Of a DNA stretch of 29,006 nucleotides, positions 15,935 to 22,618 are shown in pieces. The DNA is from an uncultured Eubacteriales bacterium (lineage in GTDB: Bacteria > Bacillota > Clostridia > Oscillospirales > Oscillospiraceae). Below the pieces are notes generated by a model that did no database searches, was not told the DNA's origin, and worked only from the letters and a program-made list of their open reading frames with translations. The stretch lies in contig UREY01000026.1 in the NCBI GenBank assembly GCA_900546915.1, forward strand, positions 1 through 29,006, written 5' to 3'. Position numbers and translations under genes: made by a program. Positions within the stretch are counted from its first letter, which is position 1. Each line of letters starts with the position of its first letter.

Positions 15935-16528
15935 TTATGCAAAATACCGCTCCAGGAGGCCCTTCAGCGCCTTGCCGTGCCGGGCTTCGTCCCGGGCCAT
16001 CTCATGCACGGTGTCGTGAATGGCGTCCAGACCGTTCTTCTTGGCGCAGGCGGCCAGGTCGAACTTGCCCTGAGTAGCGCCGAATTCGCAGTCCACCCGC
16101 CAGGCCAGGTTGGCTTTGGTGGAGGCCTTCATGTTGGGCTCCAGGGTTTCGCCCAGCAGCTCGGCGAACTTGGCGGCATGCTCCGCTTCCTCGTAAGCGG
16201 CCTTTTCCCAGTACAGGCCGATTTCGGGGTAGCCTTCCCGGTGTGCAATCCGAGCCATGCACAGGTACATTCCTACCTCGCTGCACTCGCCGTTGAAATT
16301 GGCCTTCAGCTGCTCCAGGATGTAGGCCTTATCCTCGGCGCTGATGTCGGGGTTGTTGGCGACGGTCTTTTCATAGATCCCATACTCATGCTCGGCGGCC
16401 AACTTCATATCGCCGGTCTGTTCGATGAACTTGGAGCCGGGAACTTTGCAGACGGGGCATACAAAATCGGCGGGCATTTCCTCACCTTCGTAAACATAAC
16501 CGCAAACGGGGCAGACATACTTTTTCAT
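15935..16528 (-). CDS. rbr: Reverse-order rubrerythrin (N-terminal rubredoxin, C-terminal di-iron domain)
   Basis: 197 residues. The rubredoxin-type FeS4 domain comes first, with CPVCGY (Cys6, Cys9) and CPVCKV (Cys24, Cys27). The ferritin-like di-iron domain follows, with ligands suggested by NGECSEVG (Glu81/84), EEAEH (Glu114, His117) and RDEARH (Glu181, His184). Classical rubrerythrins have the rubredoxin at the C-terminus. The reverse order is known from Clostridium 'revRbr' proteins, which reduce hydrogen peroxide (and oxygen) using NADH-derived electrons. It starts at ATG 16528 behind TAGGAGGAAA and follows the PerR gene by 11 bases, so both share the promoter at 17031-17059. Clostridial reverse rubrerythrins are known PerR targets, which fits this pairing. 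Expected role: cytoplasmic peroxide detoxification in an anaerobe. Confidence 0.93.
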   Translation of the reverse strand: MKKYVCPVCGYVYEGEEMPADFVCPVCKVPGSKFIEQTGDMKLAAEHEYGIYEKTVANNPDISAEDKAYILEQLKANFNGECSEVGMYLCMARIAHREGYPEIGLYWEKAAYEEAEHAAKFAELLGETLEPNMKASTKANLAWRVDCEFGATQGKFDLAACAKKNGLDAIHDTVHEMARDEARHGKALKGLLERYFA

Positions 16529-16539
16529 ACTGTTTCCTC

Positions 16540-16989
16540 CTAAATTGATAAATTGTATATTTGATCCTGCGTTTTTTCCGCAGAATGAACGGGGATCCTG
16601 TTTTGCGTGCAGGTATGGCAGAGACCTTCAAAAAGCAGGCTACAGCCGCTGACCTCTCCGGCCACGGCCTGGGCCGCCGCTTGGGACAGCTCGGAAGGGA
16701 GCTGCAGCTTGGGCAGGTCCATGACACAGCCGCACCGGGTGCAAATAAAGTGGGCATGGGGGGCGGTGTTGGCATCAAAGCGCTCCAAATTTTGCACAAC
16801 CCCGACGGAAACGATCCGGCCCTCCCGCTTAAACAGCGCCAGGTTCCGGTACACGGTGGCCAGAGAAAGATCCGGGATTTGAGGCTTCAGCTGGTTGTAA
16901 ACCCATTCCGCGCTGGGGTGTGTATCTGTGCTGCAAATGCAGGAAAAAATCGCTTCGCGTTTTTTGCTGTATTTTCTATTCGGCTCCAT
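16540..16989 (-). CDS. perR: PerR-type peroxide-sensing regulator (Fur family)
   Basis: 149 residues. A winged helix with [17 protein letters not shown] (Fur/PerR recognition helix) is followed by the dimerisation/metal domain. Structural zinc cysteines are CTRC (83, 86) and CHTC (124, 127). The regulatory site matches Bacillus PerR residue for residue: His24 (HPSAEW), Asp72 (ERFD), His78 and His80 (PHAHF), and Asp91 (VMDLP) where Fur proteins usually have Glu. Asp at that place favours PerR over Fur. The N-terminal helix is ~13 residues shorter than in B. subtilis PerR. ATG 16989 is preceded by AGGTGG. A TGATAAT-type box lies 15 bp upstream, so autoregulation of the perR-rbr operon is likely. 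Peroxide would oxidise the iron-binding histidines and release repression. Confidence 0.9.
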   Translation of the reverse strand: MEPNRKYSKKREAIFSCICSTDTHPSAEWVYNQLKPQIPDLSLATVYRNLALFKREGRIVSVGVVQNLERFDANTAPHAHFICTRCGCVMDLPKLQLPSELSQAAAQAVAGEVSGCSLLFEGLCHTCTQNRIPVHSAEKTQDQIYNLSI

Positions 16990-17004
16990 GACCCACCACC
17001 TTTT

Positions 17005-17019
17005 TGATAATAATTCTCA
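17005..17019. promoter_or_regulatory. Fur/PerR-type operator at the perR-rbr promoter
   Basis: TGATAATAATTCTCA is a 7-1-7 inverted repeat matching TGATAATNATTATCA at all but one position. It lies about 12 bp downstream of the -10 box, overlapping the early transcribed leader, where a bound repressor would block RNA polymerase. Confidence 0.75.
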
Positions 17020-17030
17020 TTTGCATATTT

Positions 17031-17059
17031 AGGATAACACAAAAAGTCCGATTTGTAAA
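17031..17059 (-). promoter_or_regulatory. Promoter of perR-rbr
   Basis: Minus strand: TTTACA (17059-17054), 17-bp spacer, TATCCT (17036-17031). The transcription start is expected near 17024, directly before the Fur-family box. Confidence 0.7.
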
Positions 17060-17182
17060 GGGGGCGTTCAAAAATTTTTGAAATTCTTTTTTTGACATGG
17101 GGATTTGCCGGTGTGCAGGGATGGATCATCCAGAAAAGGTAAAAAATATAACAGCGATTTCTGCAAAAACCAGGTTAACCAG

Positions 17183-17211
17183 TTGCAATCCCTAAAAATT
17201 TCCGGTATAAT
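17183..17211 (+). promoter_or_regulatory. Promoter of the minD-like gene
   Basis: TTGCAA (17183-17188), 17-bp spacer, TATAAT (17206-17211). The transcription start near 17218 leaves a leader of about 30 nt before GTG 17247. Confidence 0.78.
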
Positions 17212-17246
17212 GTGATTAATCAAATTGGCGCTTGGGGGTGCAGACT

Positions 17247-17987
17247 GTGGGCAAAGTAGTCGCCGTTCTGTCCGGCAAGGGCGGGACCGGGAAAACAACG
17301 GTTTGCGCGGGCCTGGCTGCGGGCCTGGCCGCTCAGGGCTGCCGGGTTTTATGTATCGATTTGGATGTGGGGCTTCGAAATTTGGACATTGCCCTGGGGC
17401 TGTCTCAGGTGCCGGCCTTGTCCTTCCAGGATGTGAGCGAGGAGGGGGCGGACCTGACGGCAGCCGCGCAGCATCCTGTGTATGAAACGCTTTTCTTTTT
17501 GACGGCGCCGGTGGGGCGAAGGCCGGAGGAACTGGACCGGGCGGCCTTTGACCGCATGATGGAAGCAGCCCGTCAGAGCTTTGACTTCTGCCTGCTGGAT
17601 GCACCGGCAGGCGTAGGCGCCGGCTTTCAGCTGGCTGCCCGGGCGGCCAGCCTGGAGGTTTTGGTGACGGGACCGGACCCCGGGGCGCTGCGGGACGGCG
17701 CCCGCACCGGGGAGATTCTGGAGCTGATGGGCAAGGAGGATGTGCGTCTGGTGGTGAACCGGGTCGACGCCAGACTGTATCGCTCCTTGCATTTGACGGT
17801 GGACGATGTGATGGATTGGGTGGGATATCCGCTGCTGGGGCTGGTGCCGGAGGACCGGAACGTCATGCTGGCGGCGGTACATGACCGGCCGGTGCTGCTT
17901 TATGCAAGGCGCTGCGCCGCGGCGAAGGCTTTCCGACGCATGGCAAAACGACTGCAGGGATTGCCGGTTCCCTTGGCCGGCATGTAA
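17247..17987 (+). CDS. minD: MinD/ParA-type P-loop ATPase (septum-site MinD homologue)
   Basis: About 246 residues. The deviant Walker A GKGGTGKTT (10-18) has both the signature lysine (Lys11) and the P-loop lysine (Lys16). It is followed by CIDLDVGLRNLDIALGL (switch I; MinD-like GLRNLD) and Walker B CLLDAPAGVG. The C-terminus carries a basic amphipathic stretch (AKAFRRMAKRLQGL) suited to membrane targeting, as in MinD. Start: GTG 17247 with GGGGG eight bases upstream; TTG 17232 is an in-frame alternative without a ribosome site. Neither MinC nor MinE is encoded nearby. In many Clostridia mgsA lies at the end of a min/rodA cluster, so the minD-mgsA pair here looks like a contracted version. 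Division-site placement is the expected role. FlhG-type function is less likely, as no flagellar genes are present. Confidence 0.82.
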   Translation: MGKVVAVLSGKGGTGKTTVCAGLAAGLAAQGCRVLCIDLDVGLRNLDIALGLSQVPALSFQDVSEEGADLTAAAQHPVYETLFFLTAPVGRRPEELDRAAFDRMMEAARQSFDFCLLDAPAGVGAGFQLAARAASLEVLVTGPDPGALRDGARTGEILELMGKEDVRLVVNRVDARLYRSLHLTVDDVMDWVGYPLLGLVPEDRNVMLAAVHDRPVLLYARRCAAAKAFRRMAKRLQGLPVPLAGM

Positions 17988-18033
17988 TTTTAGGACGGTA
18001 TGGATCAGAAGTTTGAGGGCATGGAGTGATAGA

Positions 18034-18453
18034 ATGAATATTGCATTTTTGGCGCATGACAAGCGAAAGGAATTGATGGTGCAATTCTGCACGGCGTATA
18101 AGAGTATTTTATCCAAGCATACGCTATATGCTACGGCAACAACCGGCCGCCTGGTGGCGGAGGCCACGGGCTTGCCGATTACCTTGCTGCTGTCCCACAA
18201 GCAGGGGGGACATCAGCAGGTGAATGCCCGCATTGCGTACAATGAGATTGATCTGGTGCTGCTGTTTACCAACCCCGACGCCATAGACCCGTGGGACGGC
18301 CAGCAGATGCTGGAGACGATTCGATTTTGTGATAAGCATAACGTACCTGTGGCAACCAATTTGGCCAGCGCGGAGATGCTGATTCTCGGCCTGCAGCGGG
18401 GCGATTTGGATTGGCGAGAAATGACGCGCTCTAAGAATACGCTGCGTATATGA
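18034..18453 (+). CDS. mgsA: Methylglyoxal synthase-like protein with altered active site
   Basis: 139 residues, full length for the MgsA fold. The phosphate-binding N-terminal half is intact: IAFLAHDKRKELMVQF, the TTG turn (ATATTGRL, 31-40) and the C-terminal half HNVPVATNLASAEMLI. The catalytic motif GGDQQ reads GGHQQ (His60 in place of the Asp that acts as base; Asp71 in E. coli). The SGP-type loop reads SHK. The DPL...PHEPDV segment holding the other catalytic Asp/His residues reads NPDAIDPWDGQQ with an extra residue. Conversion of dihydroxyacetone phosphate to methylglyoxal is therefore doubtful. ATG 18034 has GGAG eight bases upstream, and the gene follows minD by 46 bases in the same transcript. 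It may be a degenerate or repurposed MGS-domain protein. Confidence 0.85.
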   Translation: MNIAFLAHDKRKELMVQFCTAYKSILSKHTLYATATTGRLVAEATGLPITLLLSHKQGGHQQVNARIAYNEIDLVLLFTNPDAIDPWDGQQMLETIRFCDKHNVPVATNLASAEMLILGLQRGDLDWREMTRSKNTLRI

Positions 18454-18469
18454 GACGGACGGCAGTTTG

Positions 18470-18503
18470 GGCGCGTTGCAAAACCTCGGTTTTGCAACGC
18501 GCC
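18470..18503. terminator. Perfect 15-bp hairpin after mgsA
   Basis: GGCGCGTTGCAAAAC (18470-18484) / GTTTTGCAACGCGCC (18489-18503), loop CTCG, 16 bases after the mgsA stop. There is no U-tract on the plus strand, so it may attenuate rather than end transcription into hisS. No separate hisS promoter is evident in 18504-18600. Confidence 0.6.
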
Positions 18504-18606
18504 TGGTTGCTGCAAGACTGTCTGGATGTTTCTATGAGACGGAATGAAGCCCGGCTGGCTGCCCGGCTCCAGGTCCATATTTATTGCAATAGAAAGGAAC
18601 ATGGAG

Positions 18607-19965
18607 ATGGAAAGAATCAAACCCAGAACCTTGTCCGGGTTTATGGAGCTGTTACCGGCTCCGCAAATGCAGATGGAACGGATGCTGGAGACGCTCCGGC
18701 GGACCTACAGCCTCTATGGATTTACCCCCCTGGACACACCGGTCATTGAGTCTGCCGAGGTCCTTTTGGCCAAGGGAGGCGGGGAGACGGAAAAGCAAAT
18801 TTACCGCTTCACCAAGGGAGACGCGGATTTGGCGCTCCGCTTCGACCTGACGGTTCCCCTGGCCAAATATGTGGCGCTGCATGCCAACGAGCTGAGCTTC
18901 CCCTTCCGGCGCTATCAGATTGGGAAGGTCTACCGGGGAGAACGGGCGCAGCGAGGGCGGTTCCGGGAATTTTACCAGGCGGATATTGATATCATTGGAG
19001 ACGGCAAACTGGACGTTCTCAACGAAGCGGAGATTCCGGCGATTATTTATAAGACCTTCCGGTCTCTGGGCTTGACCCGGTTTCAGATTCGGGTGAATAA
19101 TCGAAAAATCTTAAACGGCTTTTACGCCATGCTGGGTTTGACGGAACAAGCCGGAGATATCATGCGGGCTGTGGATAAGCTGGATAAAATCGGACCGGAG
19201 AAGGTGGGAGCCATTCTTTTGGAGGATTGCGCCTTGGACCCGGAACAGGTGGAAAGCATTCTCGCCTTCATTGCAATTTCCGGGACCAATGGGGAGGTGC
19301 TGGAGGCCTTGTCCGGCTATGCAGGCCGCCATCCGCTTTTCGATCAGGGCTTGGAAGAGCTGCGAAGCGTAACGGCCTATCTGGGTCAGTTCGGCATTCC
19401 GGAGGAGAATTTTGCAGTGGATTTGACCATTGCCCGGGGCCTGGACTACTACACGGGGACGGTGTACGAGACCACGCTGCTGGATCATCCGGAAATCGGT
19501 TCGGTATGTTCCGGCGGGCGGTACGACAATCTGGCCGGGTATTATACCGACCGGCAGCTGCCTGGTGTGGGAATTTCCATTGGACTCACCCGGCTGTTTT
19601 ATGTTTTGGGAGAGCAGGGACTTTTGAATCCGGCCCTCCCCACGGCGCCTGCCGATGCGCTGGTTCTGCCCATGACGGCGGAGCCGGGGCCGGCCATTGC
19701 CGTGGCGACGTGCCTGCGGGAAGCGGGAATCCGCACGCAGATTTATATGGAGCAGAAGAAATTTAAGCAAAAGATGGGCTATGCAGACAAGCTGGGGATT
19801 CCATATGTCGTTCTTTTGGGAGAAGATGAGCTCCGGGAAGAAATGTGTTCGGTAAAGGACCTGGCAACAGGCGTCCAGGTTACGGTTTCCCCGGAAGAGG
19901 CTGCAAGGCGAATTGCAGAAGGCGTAGCGGAAAAAAACCGCGGCGCAATAATCCTGGAGAAATAG
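18607..19965 (+). CDS. hisS: Histidine--tRNA ligase
   Basis: About 452 residues, a class II aminoacyl-tRNA synthetase that charges tRNA-His. Motif 1 region LYGFTPLDTPVIE; motif 2 RYQIGKVYRGERAQRGRFREF; histidine-specific motif RGLDYYTGTVYET; motif 3 near GVGISIGLTRLFY. The C-terminal ~95 residues form the anticodon-binding alpha/beta domain (ADALVLPMTAEPG to RIAEGVAEK). That domain and the complete histidine motif distinguish it from HisZ, the ATP-phosphoribosyltransferase subunit. Start: ATG 18607 with AAAGGA eight bases upstream. ATG 18601 is in frame but only two bases from the ribosome site. No T-box leader is visible in the ~150 bp upstream. aspS, its usual neighbour in Firmicutes, is absent. 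Confidence 0.93.
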   Translation: MERIKPRTLSGFMELLPAPQMQMERMLETLRRTYSLYGFTPLDTPVIESAEVLLAKGGGETEKQIYRFTKGDADLALRFDLTVPLAKYVALHANELSFPFRRYQIGKVYRGERAQRGRFREFYQADIDIIGDGKLDVLNEAEIPAIIYKTFRSLGLTRFQIRVNNRKILNGFYAMLGLTEQAGDIMRAVDKLDKIGPEKVGAILLEDCALDPEQVESILAFIAISGTNGEVLEALSGYAGRHPLFDQGLEELRSVTAYLGQFGIPEENFAVDLTIARGLDYYTGTVYETTLLDHPEIGSVCSGGRYDNLAGYYTDRQLPGVGISIGLTRLFYVLGEQGLLNPALPTAPADALVLPMTAEPGPAIAVATCLREAGIRTQIYMEQKKFKQKMGYADKLGIPYVVLLGEDELREEMCSVKDLATGVQVTVSPEEAARRIAEGVAEKNRGAIILEK

Positions 19966-19985
19966 TCCTGTCTGGAGATTAAAAC

Positions 19986-20007
19986 GGGGGCCGCGTAAGC
20001 GGCCCCC
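19986..20007. terminator. Bidirectional terminator between hisS and the cysteine-rich gene
   Basis: Perfect 9-bp GC stem GGGGGCCGC (19986-19994) / GCGGCCCCC (19999-20007), loop GTAA. The minus strand continues GTTTTAATCT, a usable U-tract for the cysteine-rich gene ending at 20016; on the plus strand it follows hisS by 20 bases. Confidence 0.8.
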
Positions 20008-20015
20008 AAATATAC

Positions 20016-20156
20016 TTAGCAGCAACCGCAGTTGTTGTCGCAGCCACAGCCGCAACCGCCGTTGTTGGCCAGGGAAGTGCCGAAGCCGTTGCCGCACCCG
20101 CAGCACAGGAACAAGACGAGAAGGATGATCCACCAGCAGCTATTGTTGCAATTCAT
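20016..20156 (-). CDS. Cysteine-rich membrane miniprotein
   Basis: 46 residues: MNCNNSCWW, one hydrophobic helix (IILLVLFLCC), then a Gly/Asn/Cys-rich tail (CGCGNGFG, and CGCGCDNNCGCC at the C-terminus). Eleven cysteines occur in 46 residues. It resembles small Clostridia proteins that automated pipelines label 'chorion class high-cysteine protein', a name from low-complexity similarity only. ATG 20156 has GGAGG eight bases upstream, which favours it over an in-frame ATG further upstream, and a good terminator follows, so I regard it as real. The density of CGC and CC pairs suggests metal binding or disulfide cross-linking at the envelope. It lies 81 bases downstream of the deacetylase gene and may share its transcript. 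Confidence 0.72.
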   Translation of the reverse strand: MNCNNSCWWIILLVLFLCCGCGNGFGTSLANNGGCGCGCDNNCGCC

Positions 20157-20237
20157 AATGAGTACCTCCGCGAAATTTTTTCGGCGGCGTTTGCCGCTCA
20201 TTCCATGGTATTCCAGAGGCTCCATTGTGTGCGTGGC

Positions 20238-21011
20238 TCAGGCAAATAACGCATCCAGACTGTCGAAGCGGTAGCCCATGTCCTCCCATTTTGTCAGAAG
20301 CTCATCCAAAATAGCCGCATTGGTTTTGGAGGTGCTGTGTAGAAGGATCACCGCGCCGTTGTGAATCCTGGGAATGAGCTTGGCGAAGGCCTCCTCCCGG
20401 GTCGGCTGGCTGTCGTTGTTCCAGTCCACATAGGCCAGGGACCAGAATACGGTCTTGTAGCCCAGCTCTTGGGCCATGGACAGGTTTTCCTGACTGTAAA
20501 TCCCTTGGGGCGGCCGGTAATAGGGGGGCATTTCCTGGCCGGTGACGTCCCGGTACAGGTCCTCCACCTCTTTGAGCTCTTGGGCGAAGGTGGATTTGTC
20601 CCCAATTTTGGACATGTCGTAGTGGTGGGCGGTATGGTTGCCCACAATATGTCCTTCTTCGGCCATGCGCTTGACCAGCTCCGGATTGCGCTGGATGTAG
20701 CTGCCCACCAGAAAAAAGGCGGCGGGAACCTGGTGGGCCTTCAGAACGTCCAGGATCTGAGCGGTACAACCATTTTCGTAACCGGCGTCAAAGGTCAGAT
20801 ATAAAACCGGCTGCTGAGTATCCCCCAGAAAAGCGGCGTCATACTGGGCCAGCGCTTCCTGGGATGCGCTGCCCACCGGCGCCTGCCCTTGCGTCTGGAA
20901 GCTGAGTCCCCAAGAACCGGTCTCCACGGCGTTCGGGCGGAAGGCGGACACCAGGAGCACCACAGCCAGAGCAAGGGCGCAAAGACAAATGACAGAATCC
21001 CGTTTTCTCAT
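20238..21011 (-). CDS. PdaA-like polysaccharide (peptidoglycan) deacetylase, NodB domain
   Basis: 257 residues. An N-terminal signal anchor (ICLCALALAVVLLVSAF, 8-24) precedes a NodB-homology domain: motif 1 TFDAGYENG (Asp75; the second Asp of TFDDG is Ala here), metal-binding motif 2 NHTAHH (His126, His130), motif 3 RPPQG (166-170) and motif 5 LLHS (His225). TFD-GYENG and HIVGNHTAHH are characteristic of the PdaA group, which makes muramic delta-lactam in the spore cortex. A changed second motif-1 residue is also seen in PdaA proteins (TFDNGYENG). The only ribosome site before ATG 21011 is GGGGTGA, inside the 3' arm of a GC-rich hairpin. The gene follows the ligase-family gene by 46 bases. 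Sporulation use is inferred from subfamily. Confidence 0.88.
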   Translation of the reverse strand: MRKRDSVICLCALALAVVLLVSAFRPNAVETGSWGLSFQTQGQAPVGSASQEALAQYDAAFLGDTQQPVLYLTFDAGYENGCTAQILDVLKAHQVPAAFFLVGSYIQRNPELVKRMAEEGHIVGNHTAHHYDMSKIGDKSTFAQELKEVEDLYRDVTGQEMPPYYRPPQGIYSQENLSMAQELGYKTVFWSLAYVDWNNDSQPTREEAFAKLIPRIHNGAVILLHSTSKTNAAILDELLTKWEDMGYRFDSLDALFA

Positions 21012-21017
21012 AAAATC

Positions 21018-21050
21018 ACCCCGGTCAAGCCTATGCGGCCAGACCGGGGT
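21018..21050. promoter_or_regulatory. Hairpin enclosing the ribosome site of the pdaA-like gene
   Basis: In the minus-strand RNA, arm ACCCCGGTC (21050-21042) pairs with GACCGGGGT (21026-21018), with inner GGC/GCC pairs. The second arm contains the gene's Shine-Dalgarno-like GGGGTGA, six bases before ATG 21011. It could mask translation initiation, or act as a partial terminator followed by GATTTT. Confidence 0.5.
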
Positions 21051-21057
21051 ACATGTA

Positions 21058-22605
21058 TCATTGGGGCCGGATTTTTGCAGGACGCTGCCGGTTGGCGTAA
21101 GCCAGTGCCCCTAAAAACAGATAAAACAGGGGGCTGACCAAGCTTTGGCTGATACCGAATAGAGCGTGTATGGCGTAACCCAAAGCGGGCAGAAACAAAG
21201 GCAGCGTTCCGGGCCGCAGGTGTTTGGCAGCCGGTAGCAGGACCGAGGCCAGCAGCCCCACGTACAGGAGCATGCTGGGCAGCCCTGTATTGACCCACAG
21301 GTTCAGATATTCGCAGTGCGCGGCGTCTACGCTGGTCCGCCGGATCTGACCGGAGGGCAGCTCTCGCGTAAAAATTAGGCTGGAACGAAACTGGTAGGTA
21401 TCCGGTCCTCCGCCCAAAAGGGGCTGTTCCGCGCCCATGTGCAGGGCTTCCTGCCAAATGGCGATGCGGCTGGAGCCCAGGGTGGACGGCGGGTTGCCGT
21501 GCAGCAATTGAGACAGTCCTTGCAGGGTTGTGTGCGCCCCGTCATAGCGGTATAGCATGACCAGGACGGCCAGAGCCAGGATGACGTAGCACAGTACCAG
21601 GCTCCAAGCCGCTTTGGGATAGGCCTTTCCCGGAGGCAGGCGGCGCAAGACAACGGCTGCGGCCAGCCCAAGGCACGCGGCAGCCAGGAAAAGCCAGGAT
21701 TTCATTCCCCAGGACGGGAAAAAGGTGAGAACGCCGTCGGCATACTGGTAGCCGAGCACCGACTTTCCCAAGGCGCCCAGGGCCAGCAGAGCCCCAATTT
21801 CTCCCATACGGCGCAGACCCAGTCCCTTTGCCAGACAGACCGGCAGGCAGAGCGCCAGACACCCCAGAACGGCCACGGGACCGGCTGAAACCTCGCTGAG
21901 CAGCAGGGCAAACCAAGCTGCCCCGCCGGAGAGGAGGTACCAAAGCCGCGCCCGGCTTCCGGATACGGCGTAAGTACCCCAGAGATAGAGGCAAAGCATG
22001 GTCAGGCACGCGGAGAGCAAATCCGAGTTGCCGATGGTGCCCAGATATTCCCCGCTGTACCGGAGTCCCCGGTCATGAAACCCCAGGCCCTCCGGATACA
22101 GGCCCAGCGGATTATATCCGAAAAATTGAACCAGGACCAGTGCGCAGATCAGAAAAGCCGACAGGGCGGCCCCGATGGCGTGCGCGGGGCGCAGCTTACC
22201 CCATAGAGCCATGGAGGAGAACACGGCCAGGTACAAAAACAGAGTCAAAAAACCCTCGTGCCGCCGGTTTCCCAGCCAGACGACGCTTGGATAAGAGGAA
22301 GCGGCTGCGGAGAGGCAAAACAGGACCAGAAGGCCGGCTGCCAGGCAGAGGGGCAGGCGGTCCTGCACAGACCACCGGCCGAAATCCAGGCGTCCGGCGC
22401 GGCGTTGCAGCAGGACAAGGGGAACCAGACCCAGCAGGAACAGCCCGGTGGCGCCTACCCACAGGCGGTGCTTGGGCAGAACAATGCTGCTATAGCCGGT
22501 GGAGGGGACCCAAAGAATAAAAAAAGTAAGCAAAAAAAATCCGTACAATCCGGCCCATCCGGTTGGCGTCCAAAAAACCAAACGCTTACTGAGAGATTTC
22601 TTCAT
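21058..22605 (-). CDS. O-antigen ligase family (Wzy_C) membrane protein
   Basis: About 515 residues with roughly a dozen membrane helices. The conserved Wzy_C segment is visible in the second half: SSRIAIWQEALHM, QPLLGGGPDTYQFR in the large extracytoplasmic loop, and VDAAHCEYLNLWVNTGLPSMLLYV. The family ligates or polymerises undecaprenyl-linked glycans outside the membrane. In a monoderm this implies a wall polysaccharide, teichoic-type polymer or protein glycan. Start: ATG 22605 behind CAGGAAT, preferred over an in-frame ATG farther upstream that would overlap the alaX gene. The gene begins 13 bases after alaX and precedes the deacetylase, suggesting one transcript. Its substrate cannot be read from the sequence. 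No glycosyltransferase cluster is present. Confidence 0.87.
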   Translation of the reverse strand: MKKSLSKRLVFWTPTGWAGLYGFFLLTFFILWVPSTGYSSIVLPKHRLWVGATGLFLLGLVPLVLLQRRAGRLDFGRWSVQDRLPLCLAAGLLVLFCLSAAASSYPSVVWLGNRRHEGFLTLFLYLAVFSSMALWGKLRPAHAIGAALSAFLICALVLVQFFGYNPLGLYPEGLGFHDRGLRYSGEYLGTIGNSDLLSACLTMLCLYLWGTYAVSGSRARLWYLLSGGAAWFALLLSEVSAGPVAVLGCLALCLPVCLAKGLGLRRMGEIGALLALGALGKSVLGYQYADGVLTFFPSWGMKSWLFLAAACLGLAAAVVLRRLPPGKAYPKAAWSLVLCYVILALAVLVMLYRYDGAHTTLQGLSQLLHGNPPSTLGSSRIAIWQEALHMGAEQPLLGGGPDTYQFRSSLIFTRELPSGQIRRTSVDAAHCEYLNLWVNTGLPSMLLYVGLLASVLLPAAKHLRPGTLPLFLPALGYAIHALFGISQSLVSPLFYLFLGALAYANRQRPAKIRPQ

Positions 22606-22618
22606 AGGGATTCCTGCT

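Noticed and set aside
17092..17120. TTGACA on the plus strand upstream of minD
   Set aside because: No -10 box is found at 16-18 bp. The TTGCAA/TATAAT pair at 17183-17211 is the better promoter.
18454..18606. T-box or histidine leader before hisS
   Set aside because: The leader is short and contains only one simple hairpin; no T-box core sequence or specifier structure is visible.
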